A DNA stretch of 64,000 nt from Moniliophthora roreri (Eukaryota > Basidiomycota > Agaricomycetes > Agaricales > Marasmiaceae): contig LATX02000001.1 of NCBI GenBank assembly GCA_001466705.2, positions 2,604,001 through 2,668,000 on the forward strand, in the 5' to 3' direction. A program made the position numbers and the translations under genes. The notes below the pieces were generated by a model that saw only the letters and a program-made list of their open reading frames with translations, did not search any database and had not been told where the DNA came from. This document shows positions 19,981 through 31,166 of this stretch, piece by piece. Positions within the stretch are counted from its first letter, which is position 1. Every line of letters begins with the position of its first letter.

Positions 19981-21463
19981 ATGATCGGCATGGATCCAAT
20001 CAAATTGGCAGGAATTTGCAACTGGCCAGCACCCAAGATGCTAAAAGGAGTCCGAATTTTCACTGGATTTGCAAACTTCTACAGGAAATTCATCAGTCGA
20101 TATGCAGAAATAGCGAAACCCCTTTATGATCTAACCAAGAAGGGGGTACCGTTCAGCTGGACGACAGAATGTCAGAAGGCGTTTACCATGCTCAAAGGGA
20201 AGTTTCTAGAAGAACCACTTCTGTTGATTCCTGATTCTGTTACGTTACTTGCGCAGCAACGACAACAACTCAACAACACTTGACATAGTGATGCGGAGTT
20301 AACTTCGACAAGAAAGGAAAGTTTCCTTCTCGAAGGAGTAAAGGTTCAAGTTAGAGATCTAGCTTAAGAAAAGCTAGCGTTCAGAGGGTTCGTTCGTTGG
20401 CTAAACACAAGTTGATTAAACCAGGTCAAGCTGAAGAGCTTAGGCCTAGCAAACTATCTACTTATACATCCTTTGTAGCTACTCGTTTGGATACAAACTG
20501 CAGAGTCAATATCGTTGTTTGTTAAACAAGTAGAAAACGATAGAATATGGTAGATCGTTGATGAAGTCATAAAAAAGGAATTCGACATCATAAGCAATGT
20601 CATCGGAAGGGGATAGAAACAAATGGAATAAAGTGAAGTCATAATGATGTCATAAATGTCGAAGAAGGAAAAGGGGAGCTGGGAATGTGGATAAGTCCAG
20701 ATGTCAAGAAGAAACATAGGGATGGGCGTCAATCTGTCCATTATAGTAATACAAAAGAGGGAAGAAAGGGAAGAAGAAAGAAAAGTCTGCTAAGTGAAAG
20801 AAAAATTGTAACAGATTCATCAAAACCATTTGTTATAGAATCAGATGCTTCGAAATGGGCTTCTGGAGCAGTCTTGCAGCAAAAAGAAGATGATGGCGAA
20901 TGGCACCCATGTGGGTTCATCTCTCATGCCTTTGATGCAATGGAACGGAACTACAAGATCTATGATCAGGAGCTTTTTGCAATCATTCGAGCATTGGAAA
21001 CCTGGAGGCACTATGTACAGGGCAGTGGACACCCAGTGACGGTTCTATCTGACCACAAGAACCTTACTTATTTCTGAACTGCACAGAAGTTGAATAGAAG
21101 ACAAGTGCGTTGGAGCTTGTTCCTATCCCTGTTCAATCTCAAGTTGGTGCATGTGCCCGGAACGCAAATGGTCCAGTCCGACACTCTATCCAGAAGGTCA
21201 GATTACATTTTGACAATCAATACAGATAACAAAGACATCGTAATGCTGCCTGAGGCGCTATTCATCAACATAGTGGACCTAGATCTTCAGCAGAAATTAA
21301 AAGATGCTCTAGGAGCAGACAACTTCCATTGGAGCACATTAGAATCGCTTCTAGACCAAGGGGTTCCCCCAATTAAGTCATCCCTTTCTGATTGGAAAAT
21401 CGATGACAACATACTGTTCTACAGAGAGAAAGTCTATGTCCCGAACGATGTGACATTACGATG
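19981..21463 (+). pseudogene. Element A pol, middle part: RT end, RNase H, integrase start
   Basis: Picks up pol where it broke at 9,885, with MDPIKLAGICNWPAPK and FTGFANFYRKFI. At 20,237 a solo LTR cuts the frame, and RNase H resumes at 20,819 with [18 protein letters not shown] and [12 protein letters not shown], then the VHVPGTQMVQSDTLSRR link to integrase. TGA at 21,075 and at 21,462 stand for arginine codons. The order of domains matches element B exactly. Confidence 0.88.
20238..20813 (-). repeat. Solo LTR of family D inside element A
   Basis: 576 bp, flanked by GATTC at 20,233-20,237 and 20,814-20,818. Read on the minus strand it has the family hallmarks: TATAAG, the motif AGCTTGACCTGG, and the terminal GCGCAAGTAACGTAACA shared with LTRs A and B. 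No internal sequence remains, so it arose by LTR-LTR recombination. It is nearly the same as the copy at 26,333-26,907 in opposite orientation. Confidence 0.92.
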
Positions 21464-22727
21464 AGACATTGATTGGTCGATTCATAAAGGGCAACCTTTT
21501 GGACATCTGGGTCAGTACAGGACGATCAATTTGGTAGGACAAGAATTCTGGTGGCCAGGAATGGCAAAATTCATCAAAGCATTTGTGGATGGCTGTGCAC
21601 CATGCCAGCAAATGAAGGTTAACATGCACCTGTCTTCAGAGGGAGCTGAGCTGCTCACAGGTTTGCCAAACGCCACCCCATTCCAAGTTATCACAATGGA
21701 CCTGATTACGGATCTCCCCAAATCCAATGGATGGGATTCTATAATGGTCATGGTAGACCATTCGTCTATGAAGGGGGTGATTTTCATCCCATGTACCAAG
21801 AAACTGGATGCAACCAAAGCAGCAGAACTTCTTTTCCAAAACGTTTACAAAAGATATGGGTTACTGGACAGAATCATATCGGACAGAGACCCCAGATTTG
21901 CCACAGAAGTCTTCCAAGAAATGGCACAGTTGTTGGGAACGAAACATTTGATGAGTACTGCCTATCATCCCCAGACAGATGGAGAAACTGAAAGAGTCAA
22001 CCAGGAAGTGGAGATATATTTACGCTTCTTCTGTGGAAAGGAACAGTCCAAATGGAGTAGACATCTCCATATGGCAGAATTTGCCCACAACAACAGAACC
22101 CACTCTGTTACCCATCATTCCCCCTTCTTCTTGACCATGGGATACCACCCTAGACCTTTACCTACTGCTTTTGAGAAAACAGATGTTCCTTCAGTTGAGA
22201 AGAGACTGAACGAGTTGAGAAGACTGCGACAGGAGACGTCTTCAATGATCAAAATAGCTCAGAAGCAAGTCATGGAACGAGGGAAGAGGAAGATGGACAA
22301 GTTTACAGTAGGACAGAAGGTCTGGCTCGAAGGGAAGAATCTTGACTTCAGATATCCGATGAAGAAGTTGTCACCAAAAAGGGAAGGACCCTTCAAGATC
22401 GAAGAAGTCATGGGGCCGGTAACGTACAAGTTGGCATTGCCAAAACAACGGAAGATCCACCCTGTTTTCCATGTTGGGCTTCTGTCGTCATACAAAGAGA
22501 CAGAAGAGCATGGAGCCAACTTCCTGGAACCACCCCCAGACATAATCAAAGGGCACGAGGAGTTCGAAATAGAAGCAATCATCAGTCACAAGCCATGGAA
22601 GAACCCAAAGAAGTTCCTGGTGACCTGGAAGGGATATGACTCTTCTCACAACGAGTGGAAGAGAAAAGAAGACCTAGAAAATGTGATGGAAACCTATCTG
22701 GAGTATATAATAAGACACAAGCTCTGA
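21464..22727 (+). pseudogene. Element A integrase and chromodomain (3' end of pol)
   Basis: The HHCC region is mutated at its start (HKGQPFGHLGQ, then APCQQMK). From 21,531 the frame is open for 398 codons. The DDE core is visible as TMDLITDLP, IISDRDPRF and GETERVNQEVE. GPFKIEEVMGPVTYKLALP, HPVFHVGLL and the chromodomain (FEIEAIISHK..KFLVTWKGYDSSHNEWK) follow. The stop is at 22,725-22,727. Close to element B in sequence, clearly a sister family. Confidence 0.88.
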
Positions 22728-22766
22728 ACAGAATCCCCATCATCACTGTGCCCTTACATCTCCAAC

Positions 22767-23359
22767 ATGTCCTATGCCAACGCTCAGAACATTTCTTCTG
22801 CTACACCTAACCAACACTTCACCCTTCCACATCACCTCAACAAAGACAACCTGTGCACCTATGAACCAATCCCTATCCATGCAATCCCCATCTCTGCATT
22901 CCAAAACCCTTCTCTCACGACAAGACCCACCACAATGGATTATCACTTCGAAATATGGAATCCCCCCAGAATCGACGAACCCATTGATTACAGCGCCGAA
23001 TCTCCCAGGTCATGTGAAGCGCCTTGTTGCTACACCCCGAAAACCAGTGATTGAAGCCAGTAGGCATGCTAAAATGTCATCACCCAGACGTCATCGACAA
23101 ATTTATCAAATATTACATCTGCAAGCAGTGCTATGGTTTGAAACATCGGTTCTGCAGAATGGAAATCGCAGAAAGATGGAAGCTTAAGGAACTGTGGCCG
23201 AAGAACAACAGAGAGGGTGAGTGGAAAGTTGAAGATTTAGCCACCAAACCATGGGGACCATGCTGGGATGAAAACCCATGGGAGATGGACTGGTGGGCAA
23301 ACAAAGATCAGTGGGCAGCATGGGGAGAGACAGAGAAAACGCCGAATGAAGGGTGTTGA
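22767..23359 (+). pseudogene. Element A post-integrase ORF3
   Basis: Starts 39 bp after pol. The first frame (ATG 22,767) stops at 23,052. A second frame, open from 23,051, carries LKCHHPDVIDKFIKYY, CKQCYGLKHRFC and RMEIAERWKLKELWP, then a Trp-rich acidic tail. The Cys/His spacing resembles the basic C-x2-C pairs in ORF3 of element B, suggesting a zinc-binding protein in both. It sits directly upstream of the polypurine tract GAAACGGGGGCAG. No homologue is recognised. Confidence 0.5.
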
Positions 23360-23423
23360 TAAGCCAATGAACACAGATCAAACCAAGGCGACAGTGGAAT
23401 GATCACCCTTGAAACGGGGGCAG

Positions 23424-23858
23424 TGTTACAAACATGCTGATATCATGGGACTATGTAGCAGGTGACCATATTATCAATTCTTTTTCCTCAATGTTCCATC
23501 TCTTTCTATTTGTCTTAGTCAGACTGTTCTTTTTCCTTCTATCACCTTCCACAGTGATTACTCAGTTTCTTCCATATGATTCCATCTCCTTCTATGATGA
23601 TTATGTAGTTTATTCTTTCACATTCTCTCAGTTTCTTTATTCTTTGTCATTGTGATTCCTCTGCAGTATTTAAGACAGCCCAACTAGGCCTAAGCTCCTC
23701 AGCTTGACCTGGTTAGCAATAAACCTTGTACCAAGCAATGAACCTCTAAACTGCAGAGCAATCTGCACAAACTCAAACTTGAACCTTGATCAGCTTAGCA
23801 GAAGGTTTCACCTACTGTTGGGTTGGTTGGTTGATGTTGCTGCACAAGTAACGTAACA
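23424..23858 (+). repeat. 3' LTR of element A
   Basis: 435 bp, TGTTACAAAC to ACGTAACA, followed by GTTTA. It has the same TATTTAAG and TCAGCTTGACCT arrangement as the 5' copy. Differences to the 5' LTR are transitions. Confidence 0.93.
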
Positions 23859-24308
23859 GTTTATGTGTAGCAACTATCACCTCATGCTTACTTCATATGT
23901 TTCTTCCCCAATGTGAGTTTGGTTTGTTTTGTCTTTGAATCAAGCATTCATAGTATACAGACTCGCAAGTTCATATTCGTCAACTACTCTGGTCACCCCA
24001 CTCTTCAGTAATTCCATAGCAAAGCTATCGCTCTTGACATCAAGGACTGTCATGCACCCTTTCTGTCTCTATTCATCATGTATGAGATGCAGGTCTGTGG
24101 ATTCCATCCCTTTGAACCCATTGAACCAGTCATGCCTAATGACAACTCTTGGCAGGATGACAGCATGCTAGCCCACTAGATAATAGCAACAATGGTTTCT
24201 CTACATGGTCACAACTTCATTTTCAACCCACAACAATGAGCATGGGCAAGGTGTCATCTGGCAGACACAAGGTAGCACTAAATGCAGACATCATTGCTGA
24301 TATCCTCA
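23859..24308 (+). pseudogene. HNH-endonuclease-domain gene, 3' half
   Basis: Resumes the frame broken at 6,727: CSNYHLM (the NGLF-CSN-HH type HNH motif), then further blocks with LDIKDCHAPFLSLFIMYEM-type and FHPFEPI-type sequence in shifted frames, and finally LNADIIADI at about 24,275. Stops and frame changes are frequent. Together with 6,370-6,727 this is one gene destroyed by element A and by CpG decay. The end merges into repeat F. Confidence 0.6.
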
Positions 24309-25020
24309 CTGATATGCATAACTTTTATCTTTTATTTCACACACAAATAGAGAATATTTTGCACTTTTATGGTTGAAAATGACATAGATAAGGGAATTGA
24401 GGACTAGTGTAAGCCCTGAGCAGCTAGTCAAAGCAAGTAGTAGAGAAGGATATAAAATATTAGCAGAGTAATAGTTGATGGTAGGCCATACAAGGGTACC
24501 CGACCACTGCTAGTATGAAAATAAACAGTGAATCTGAACACAGAGGAGCATCCTGAAACCTGTAGAGAATAACACCACATAATACTTCTCTATTGAAAGC
24601 ATACCAAAGGGAATATTTTCACTTTTAACGATATTTCCAATCTATACCCAACTTGAAGGAAGAATAAAAGCCTTCAATGATACACATATGAGAATATTAT
24701 CAAGAAATGGATATGAAACAGAGGATGACAAATTATCAGCAAGGGATACTCGAGATACTGAATGTCAAATTGAAGAATGAAATAGATGATCAGCTACTGG
24801 AAGGGTGCCTGTATCACAGAAAAACAGAAGACAAAGCTGTATGACAAGAAACCACCACAGCTGAGCTTACGCATACACTTTAAACAATAGAGATGGAAGC
24901 ATATTGCACGTCCATAGAGCAGATGATAGAAGACAGAGAAGGAAGGAACTGTGTGGAGCAGCATGGAAGTATAATATTTTCAAACAGAGTTGGAAGGAGA
25001 GCTGTTTGATAGAGAAAATN
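24309..25020. repeat. Repeat F, copy 1
   Basis: Starts GATATGCATAACTTTTA and is repeated at 25,669 with about 90 percent identity by eye over 700 bp. No coding capacity. Copy 1 ends at a single N (25,020), after which the two copies diverge, so this may be another contig join. Shared words with the flanks of element B mark it as the same broad family as repeat E. Confidence 0.75.
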
Positions 25021-25668
25021 TGCAAAGGAAGTTGGTGATGGACTGAAGGATATTGAGAGACATTCTCTCCATTTCAATGAAAGGAATAAGAGAGGATTGT
25101 TTCATGATGCCTTTATATCCAGCAATATGCAAAGACCTTTCTTCTAAATGATATGAATAAAGAATGAGATATAGATATAAACAAATATAAGCCTTGCTGG
25201 AAGACTCTTCTCTGGGGTTGGTAAAAGTGTGTTCAAACTGAGTTTTTTGCCAGAAGTCGCCATCTTGAGGTCAGCTTGGATTGAAGCAGCCTAGATGTGC
25301 AGGCATATATGATGTTTAATACAATAAGAGTTAGAAATAGACAGACATACTGTGATAAGACAGTTGGTGGTAATTTGTCTAAGATAAGACTAGTGGAAAA
25401 CTACTCAAAAGATAACCTCCAAAAGTCTAACTCAGTTTGTTGTGCAAGTGGATTGGCATGATCAGAGTTGCCACACTTAGAATGCCAACAAAACTCTTAG
25501 CTAAAGTAAATTCTCTCTTATTGAAGTGTTCTACTCCAAAGTGTTCACCTCCAAAGGGGTATAGATAGGTTTAAAATGGGTTTATTTCACAAACACACAC
25601 AAAATACAAAGAACATGGTGCACCAAAGCACAAACACAAGAGCTACAGTCCTGTACAAAGACTTGGTG
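25021..25668. other. Non-coding link, including the inverted copy of the E terminus
   Basis: 25,021-25,375 has no recognisable feature. 25,376-25,665 is the reverse complement of about 19,690-19,980, with shared words such as CTTATCTTAGACAAATTA and GAGCTACAGTCC. The inverted copy abuts the left end of repeat F copy 2. Confidence 0.7.
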
Positions 25669-27030
25669 ATATGCATAACTTTTACCTTTTGTTTCACATG
25701 CAAATAGAGAATATTTTGCACTTTTTATAGTTGAAAATGAAATATATAAGGAAATTGAGGACTAGTGTGAGCCCTGAGCAGCTAGTCAAAGTGAGTAGTA
25801 GAGAAGGATACAAAATATTAGCAGAGTATTAGTTGATGGTAGGCCATACAAGGGTACCCAACCACTGCTAGTATGAAAATAAACAGCAAATCTGAACACA
25901 GAGGAGCATTCCAAAACCTGTAGAGAACCACACCACATAATACTTCTCTATCGAAAGCATACTAAAGGGAATATTTTCACTTTCAACGATATTTTCAATC
26001 CACACCCCCTCTTAAAGAGAGAATAAAGGCCTTCAATGATACACAAACAAGAATATTATCGAGAAACAGATATGAAACAGAGGATGACAACTTATCAGTG
26101 AGGGATACTTGAGATACTGAATATCAAATTAGAGGAAATGAAATAGATGATTGGCGACCAGAAGGGACCTGTATCATGGAAAAATGGAAGACAAAGCTGT
26201 ATGACAAGAAACCAGCATGGCTGAGCTTATGCATACACTTTAAACATAGAGATAGAAGCATATTATATGTCTATAGAGCAGATGATAGTAGATGGAGAAG
26301 GAAGGAACTGTGTGGAGTGGCATGGAAGTATATGTTACAGTTTTTCTTTTATTTACAGACTTTTCTCTCTTTCCTTCTCTTCCATCTCTTGTATTACTAT
26401 AACAGACAGATTGACGCCCATCTCTATGTTTCTTCTTAACATCTGGACTTATCCACATTCCCAGCTCCCCTTTTTTCCTTCTTCGATATTTATGACATCA
26501 TCATGGCTTCACTTTATTCCATCTGTTTCTATCCCCTTCCGATGACATCGCTTATGATGTCGAATTCCTTCTTTATGACTTCATCGACAATCTACCATGT
26601 TCTATTGCTTTCTACTTGTTTAGCAAACAAGGATATCGACTCTGCAGTTTGTATCCAAACGAGTAGCTACAAAGGATGTATAAGTAGATAGTTTGCTAGG
26701 TCTAAGCTCTTCAGCTTGACCTGGTTCAATCAACTTGTGTTTAGCCAACGAACAAATCTTCTGAACTCTAGCTTTTCTGAAGCTAGCTCTCTAACTTGAA
26801 CCTTTACTCCTTCAAGAAGGAAACTTTCCTTTCTTGTCGAAGTTAACTCCGCATCACTACGTCAAGTGTTGTTGAGTTGTTGTCGTTGCTGCGCAAGTAA
26901 CATAACAGTATAATATTTTCAAACGGAGTTGGAAGGAGAGCTGTTTGATAGAGAAAATTGCAAACAGTTAGTGTCAGAAGACTGCACAATCATCAAAGAA
27001 AAAGAATAAAAGAGATTATGGCTACAAAGC
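25669..27030. repeat. Repeat F, copy 2, interrupted by a solo LTR
   Basis: Same start as copy 1. Interrupted after GGAAGTATA by the D LTR, and resuming at 26,908 with GTATAATATTTTCAAACGG, exactly the words that are continuous in copy 1 (24,970). Copy 1 therefore shows the uninterrupted target site. Confidence 0.8.
26333..26907 (+). repeat. Solo LTR of family D
   Basis: 575 bp with the 5-bp duplication GTATA on both sides (26,328-26,332 and 26,908-26,912). TATAAG at 26,679-26,684 and TCAGCTTGACCT at 26,711-26,722 are 32 nt apart, as in families A and B. The repeat F copy at 24,309 gives the empty site, which confirms the insertion. Confidence 0.93.
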
Positions 27031-27221
27031 CTGACTACAATTGGACACTGTGACAGAGAAATTACCAAACACAGCTCAGTTTATATATAAGGGGACGTGT
27101 TTTGTAGGTAGAAGGCAGGAGAGATACTGCCCACTGATTACCAGAGTGTATGACATTATTGTTCAGATAGAAGAGCTACTGGCAATCAGTATTTTTCAAC
27201 CACTTCAGGCTCTAGCTTATT

Positions 27222-27362
27222 ATCTGCAAAACCAGCAGAGTGAGATAACAGGGTTCCAGGGGTTATAACCCAGTTATAATAACTAAACCCAGTTATAACT
27301 GAGTTATAACTGGATTACATACCCCTGGAACCAGGTATACCACTCTGCAGGTTTTGCCGATG
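27222..27362. repeat. Inverted repeat with AGTTATAAC core repeats (MITE-like)
   Basis: GCAAAACCAGCAGAGTG and GGTTCCAGGGG on the left return in reverse complement as CCCCTGGAACC and CACTCTGCAGGTTTTGC on the right. The arms are about 40 bp with a few mismatches. The centre holds several copies of AGTTATAAC. It may be a small non-autonomous DNA transposon. I could not define a target duplication. Confidence 0.6.
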
Positions 27363-28593
27363 ATTTAGTTGTGCAAGAGGCACAGGCTAGTTGAGACCTG
27401 AGATTGTAACCCAAACCAGAGATATAAATAAAAGCTAGGAAGAGCTTAGTTTTTAACACAAGAGGTGTGTTTTCCAATAAGAGAAACATTGTATCAGTCT
27501 ACTAAGAGGGTAGCTGACATGCATTAGTATAGTCTGGTGTTTCAATGTGAATCAGAGAGGGTTTCAGGCTAGCAGTGTCTAGAAGATTTGTCCTCTTGAG
27601 AATCGTTGCAGAACATAGCTAAGAGGGCTATATTCAGATACAAGAGGTACCTTTGTTCTCACTTAGAAGAAGTTTATTCTTTGGGCAGTTTCTGGTCGAA
27701 ATCTATACCAGTATTTGCTTTCAAAGTAATTAATAAAACCACAAAACCAATAAATATTATACAAACAAACACCCATTTTCAATCTGAGAAATTGTTTTGA
27801 AGGCAATTATCTCTGAACTACTGAGCAAGACATTGAGAATTATTCTTGATGTTGCAGTAACAGTAAACCACGCTGAACCAACTCACAAACAAAACTGAGA
27901 ATCAAGAACTTATATATATACCTTTTTCGAGGGTATTTTGGCACTACAGGCCTCATGTTTTCATAGTAGAGGCATAGGTTTTTGAGCATCTTCATTGCCA
28001 TAACACTCTATGCTGTTGTGGAAGGCCTGCCAGATGGAGGGCACTAGCTGGACTGGGACGGCAGAGGAAAAACAGACATCTATGTCTTCTATTGGCATAG
28101 AAGAAGGCTGTTGACCACCTTGATATCTACCTTGTACGGTGCAAGTGGGTCCGTTCAACAGCAATTCAGCACCTGAGGGCCACATGCAAAGAACATACAT
28201 ATATTGAGAAAGTTGGCTGTCGTAAGAGGCAGCTGGAAAAATGTTTTTAATATGATGTAATTGGTCAAACGAGTGGGCCTTTGGCCACCCACATGGAGTT
28301 CAAAACTTCAAACATAACAGTCAAAGAGTCAGTACAGACACATCTTAGCTAAGTCCATCGTCCCATTCTGTATAGATGTTCTGGTTGTATGTATGGTCTC
28401 CTGAGTCCTGGTTTTCAGCCTCAATGTATATTGACACTCTGCCATCTTGAAAACCCATTACACACCAGGAGTAGTAGTGCAAAACTGCCAATTTCTCCAA
28501 CGCCTGTCAAAAGAAACCCAATTTCTTGATTTTTTTTTGATCAGGTGCTAGATGACCCAAAAATGTTTTCAAAGAGGCCTTCTCACATTGTAA

Positions 28594-28599
<6 letters not shown>

Positions 28600-28625
<26 letters not shown>

Positions 28626-28626
28626 G
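28600..28626. repeat. CT-dinucleotide microsatellite
   Basis: A TCTCTCTTTCTCTC run of about 27 bases in otherwise unremarkable DNA. Confidence 0.9.
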
Positions 28627-29679
28627 GCTTTCTCTTCTGTCCTTTTAAGACCAGAAAAAGTTTCTGACTTCTACACAAGCTGTGTGGTAAATATGCAATC
28701 TTTTCAAAGGCAGCATCAAGCCAAAGCCTATATTAAGCCTCACCCTACATTTAGCTCTAAGTTGCAAACCTCCCCTTTTGTGAAACCACTAGTTCACACA
28801 TCTTTTGGGGGCTGAAAACTGCATTTGACTTTGTAGGTGCTACACCAACTGGCACTTCAGAGTGAGGGATGGCTACTGAGGGCTCTGGGTGATTTCTAGA
28901 TGGCATAGAGTTGACATGTCATGTTGTAGCTTCATAGCCATCAGACCCACCTTCAACAGGAATCCTAGGTGTCACTGCAGTGGAGTTGTACTTAAGTAGC
29001 AAAAGCAAACCTGACTCCCAACTTCAAGTTTCAGGTCTCAGCCTTCTGTACATGCTTATTATTGTCACCTAGGTCTCAACAGCTTGTCCTGTTGTTCCAC
29101 AATGTTTAACATGTTCATGGTCTTTTATTTCTGTAAATGAGACAAGGCCTATCCATATCTTGGGACTACAGTGCCTATGCAGCTTCCAGCCCTACCTATG
29201 CACAGTCAAAAAGTTTTACTGCAAGTTGTCTTTTGTACAGCTTTTAGAGGTGTTGTGAAATAGTGTTTTAGCATACTCAGACTTGTTTCAGTTGTTTTTC
29301 ATATCTTTCTTACATGTCCTGTCTCCCAGTATCATACTATACAAATTCTACTATTATACATATTTTACTTATAAAATACAAAACCTACTATAAAAGCTGT
29401 ATTTACTCTTACCTATAGATAATTAAATTGACTCTTCTTTGTCTCCCCAAAATCACCAATTCACAACAAGGGGTTTGATGCTTGATGTATTTATAGAGTT
29501 AAGCACCTCTGTATTACTGACAATGACACAATATCATTTAAGAGATCCAATATGCTTTAATACTTAAGTTCTGACCTCAAGCTCTGAAAATGTACCTTCC
29601 TTTCATAACTCCACAATATTCTACTTCCAGGAAACACAAACTATTGCCTTGAGCTGGCAGCAGCAGAGGTGGTAGAGGG

Positions 29680-30669
29680 AGTGGGAGCACAGGAGGTCAT
29701 AGTGGAGGGAGCTCTAGTGGTCATAGTGGTGGATCCAGGGGCTCTTCTGGCAGATGCAGTGGTTTGGGAAGTTCAGACAGATCAGGACATCCAGTTTCTT
29801 CTGGAGGAACTTCACAGCCAGCGACTGCATTCAGCAGGGGTGGAGGACCAGTATCTACCATTCCTGCAGGACAATTATTTTCTGGGCAACAGCAAGGTGG
29901 TGGCACAAGGGATCAGATTTATGGTACATGGTTGGTACATATTTTTCTGCATCTAGGATTTGAGTTTGACCCTGATCAATACCTGGTGCACAGACAATAT
30001 GGCAGCAGTTATCCTGGCATCACAGGTCATAGAGTTGCTGGTAGGGGTTTCCCCTTTTACTTTTGGCCTGTTACTTGGGGTGGTGCTGCTGGTGTTGGTG
30101 GTGCAGCTTATCTGCATGACAGAGAGGTAAGCTGAGGCTCCTGAGATTGTTATTGAGTGAAAATTGACAGAACTCAGTATGGAAATCCAGACAACTCAGG
30201 CAGGCCTGGAGGACCCATGATGACTGCCCAATTTGTCTTCAATTTGACAGTGACCACCTCCACCTTTTATCTAGTAGCTGACAACACAACTGTTGTTGAG
30301 CTCATACAAGACATCAGGGAAAGGTGTGCATCACAGAACTTAAACAGTAATTCATCATCCATGACTCCAATGGCATACAACAACATGGATCCTAACTCAC
30401 CGAAACCTGAGAGCATTATTCAATATTACCAAGCGAGTAGCTTTGCACTCATGCTTTCAGGGTATAACAATACAGCTGTCTTCAAGGCTGAAGGAACTCC
30501 TGACACACCTTTACCTTCAAATATCAACAATACTCTGAAGGATTGCTTGAATCAGACAATTGGAGAGGCAGTTCCTTTAATTGGTGCAGCAGATGCTTGT
30601 TGGTTGGCTCCAAATATTGGTATACTCATGCTGCTTTGGATTCTTTTCCATTTTGCCAGTGCACTTTAA
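29680..30669 (+). CDS. Putative surface glycoprotein with Gly/Ser-rich start, possibly decaying
   Basis: Two parts join in frame. Part one (from about 29,680) is Gly/Ser-rich and ends in RGFPFYFWPVTWGG and AAYLHDRE at 30,126. An intron follows (30,127-30,177, GTAAGC...CAG). Part two (30,178-30,669) starts YGNPDNSGRPGGPMM and continues with many N-x-S/T sites (NLT, NNT, NST), a QYYQASSFALMLSGYNNTAVF block, the LPSNINNTLKDCLNQTIGEAVPL segment and a hydrophobic tail (GILMLLWILFHFASAL) that suits a membrane or GPI anchor. I believe this is a conserved agaricomycete family of unknown function, but that rests on memory. The first exon with a signal peptide was not found. The gene lies in the CpG-poor compartment and may be a relic. 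Confidence 0.5.
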
Positions 30670-31166
30670 GTTGAGTGACTTTGACGATTACTATGGAATA
30701 TGTGAAACAAGTTCTGTATTATATGTGTTCCACCTACATGTACACAAATATTAATCTGTCCTCCATGAAACCTCCATCTAGTGCAAAGATCCCGCTAAGG
30801 GGAACAAAATGATAAGTGTACCAGTGCGTAGACATGATGACTGCAGTGTCGAATAATGCAACGAACATATCGACAGACAGCAGAAAAAGATACCGGGGCC
30901 CGATCCTGTAGCTTGAAAGACTTGAGAGGTGAAGAAATGAGCTGTCTCATAGTTTCCTAAAGATTAACATCCAAATCCAGGGTGTCCAACGTCATAATAT
31001 CGCTTGTGAGAGCCGTTGAAGCGTGTGATCGCTTTTTAGAGCGAAGGCATGCAAGAAATCCAGGGCATGCAAGGAATCCAGGGTAAAATAGCTTGATGAT
31101 CAGGGGGCCGCTGCAGTACCAGCACGTGCCAACTATCACCTTTTCGCCTTTTCCTCCGCGTCCACG
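30670..31166. other. Boundary between repeat-rich and gene-rich DNA
   Basis: No gene. Up to about 30,780 CpG dinucleotides are rare; from about 30,790 (CCCGC, ACGAAC, ATCGAC, ACCGGGGCCCG) they become frequent and stay so to the end of the window. The last 60 bp form the promoter and leader of the next gene. Confidence 0.7.

Larger units (their letters stand above)
6728..23858 (+). mobile_element. Ty3/gypsy chromovirus element A, nested-interrupted
   Basis: Two 435-bp LTRs begin TGTTAC and end TAACA. They are flanked by the same 5-bp duplication GTTTA (6,723-6,727 and 23,859-23,863). Between them lie primer-binding site, gag, protease, reverse transcriptase, RNase H, integrase, chromodomain, an extra ORF and a polypurine tract, all on the plus strand. 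The element is split by about 10.1 kb of foreign DNA between about 9,886 and 19,980, inside pol between RT and RNase H, and by a solo D LTR at 20,238-20,813. Without these it would be about 6.4 kb. Many CGA-to-TGA and TGG-to-TAG/TGA changes make it inactive. The matching TSDs show that the outer ends belong together. Confidence 0.92.
27031..29640. other. AT-rich intergenic DNA without a supported gene
   Basis: No convincing open frame. A hairpin-forming inverted repeat lies at 27,222-27,362 and a CT microsatellite at about 28,600-28,625. TATATAAG at about 27,082 and TATAAATAAAAG at about 27,422 look like LTR or promoter remnants. CpG is rare throughout. Confidence 0.6.

Noticed and set aside
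30957..31139. Minus-strand frame upstream of the exosome cofactor
   Set aside because: Short, no recognisable features, lies in the promoter and leader of the plus-strand gene.
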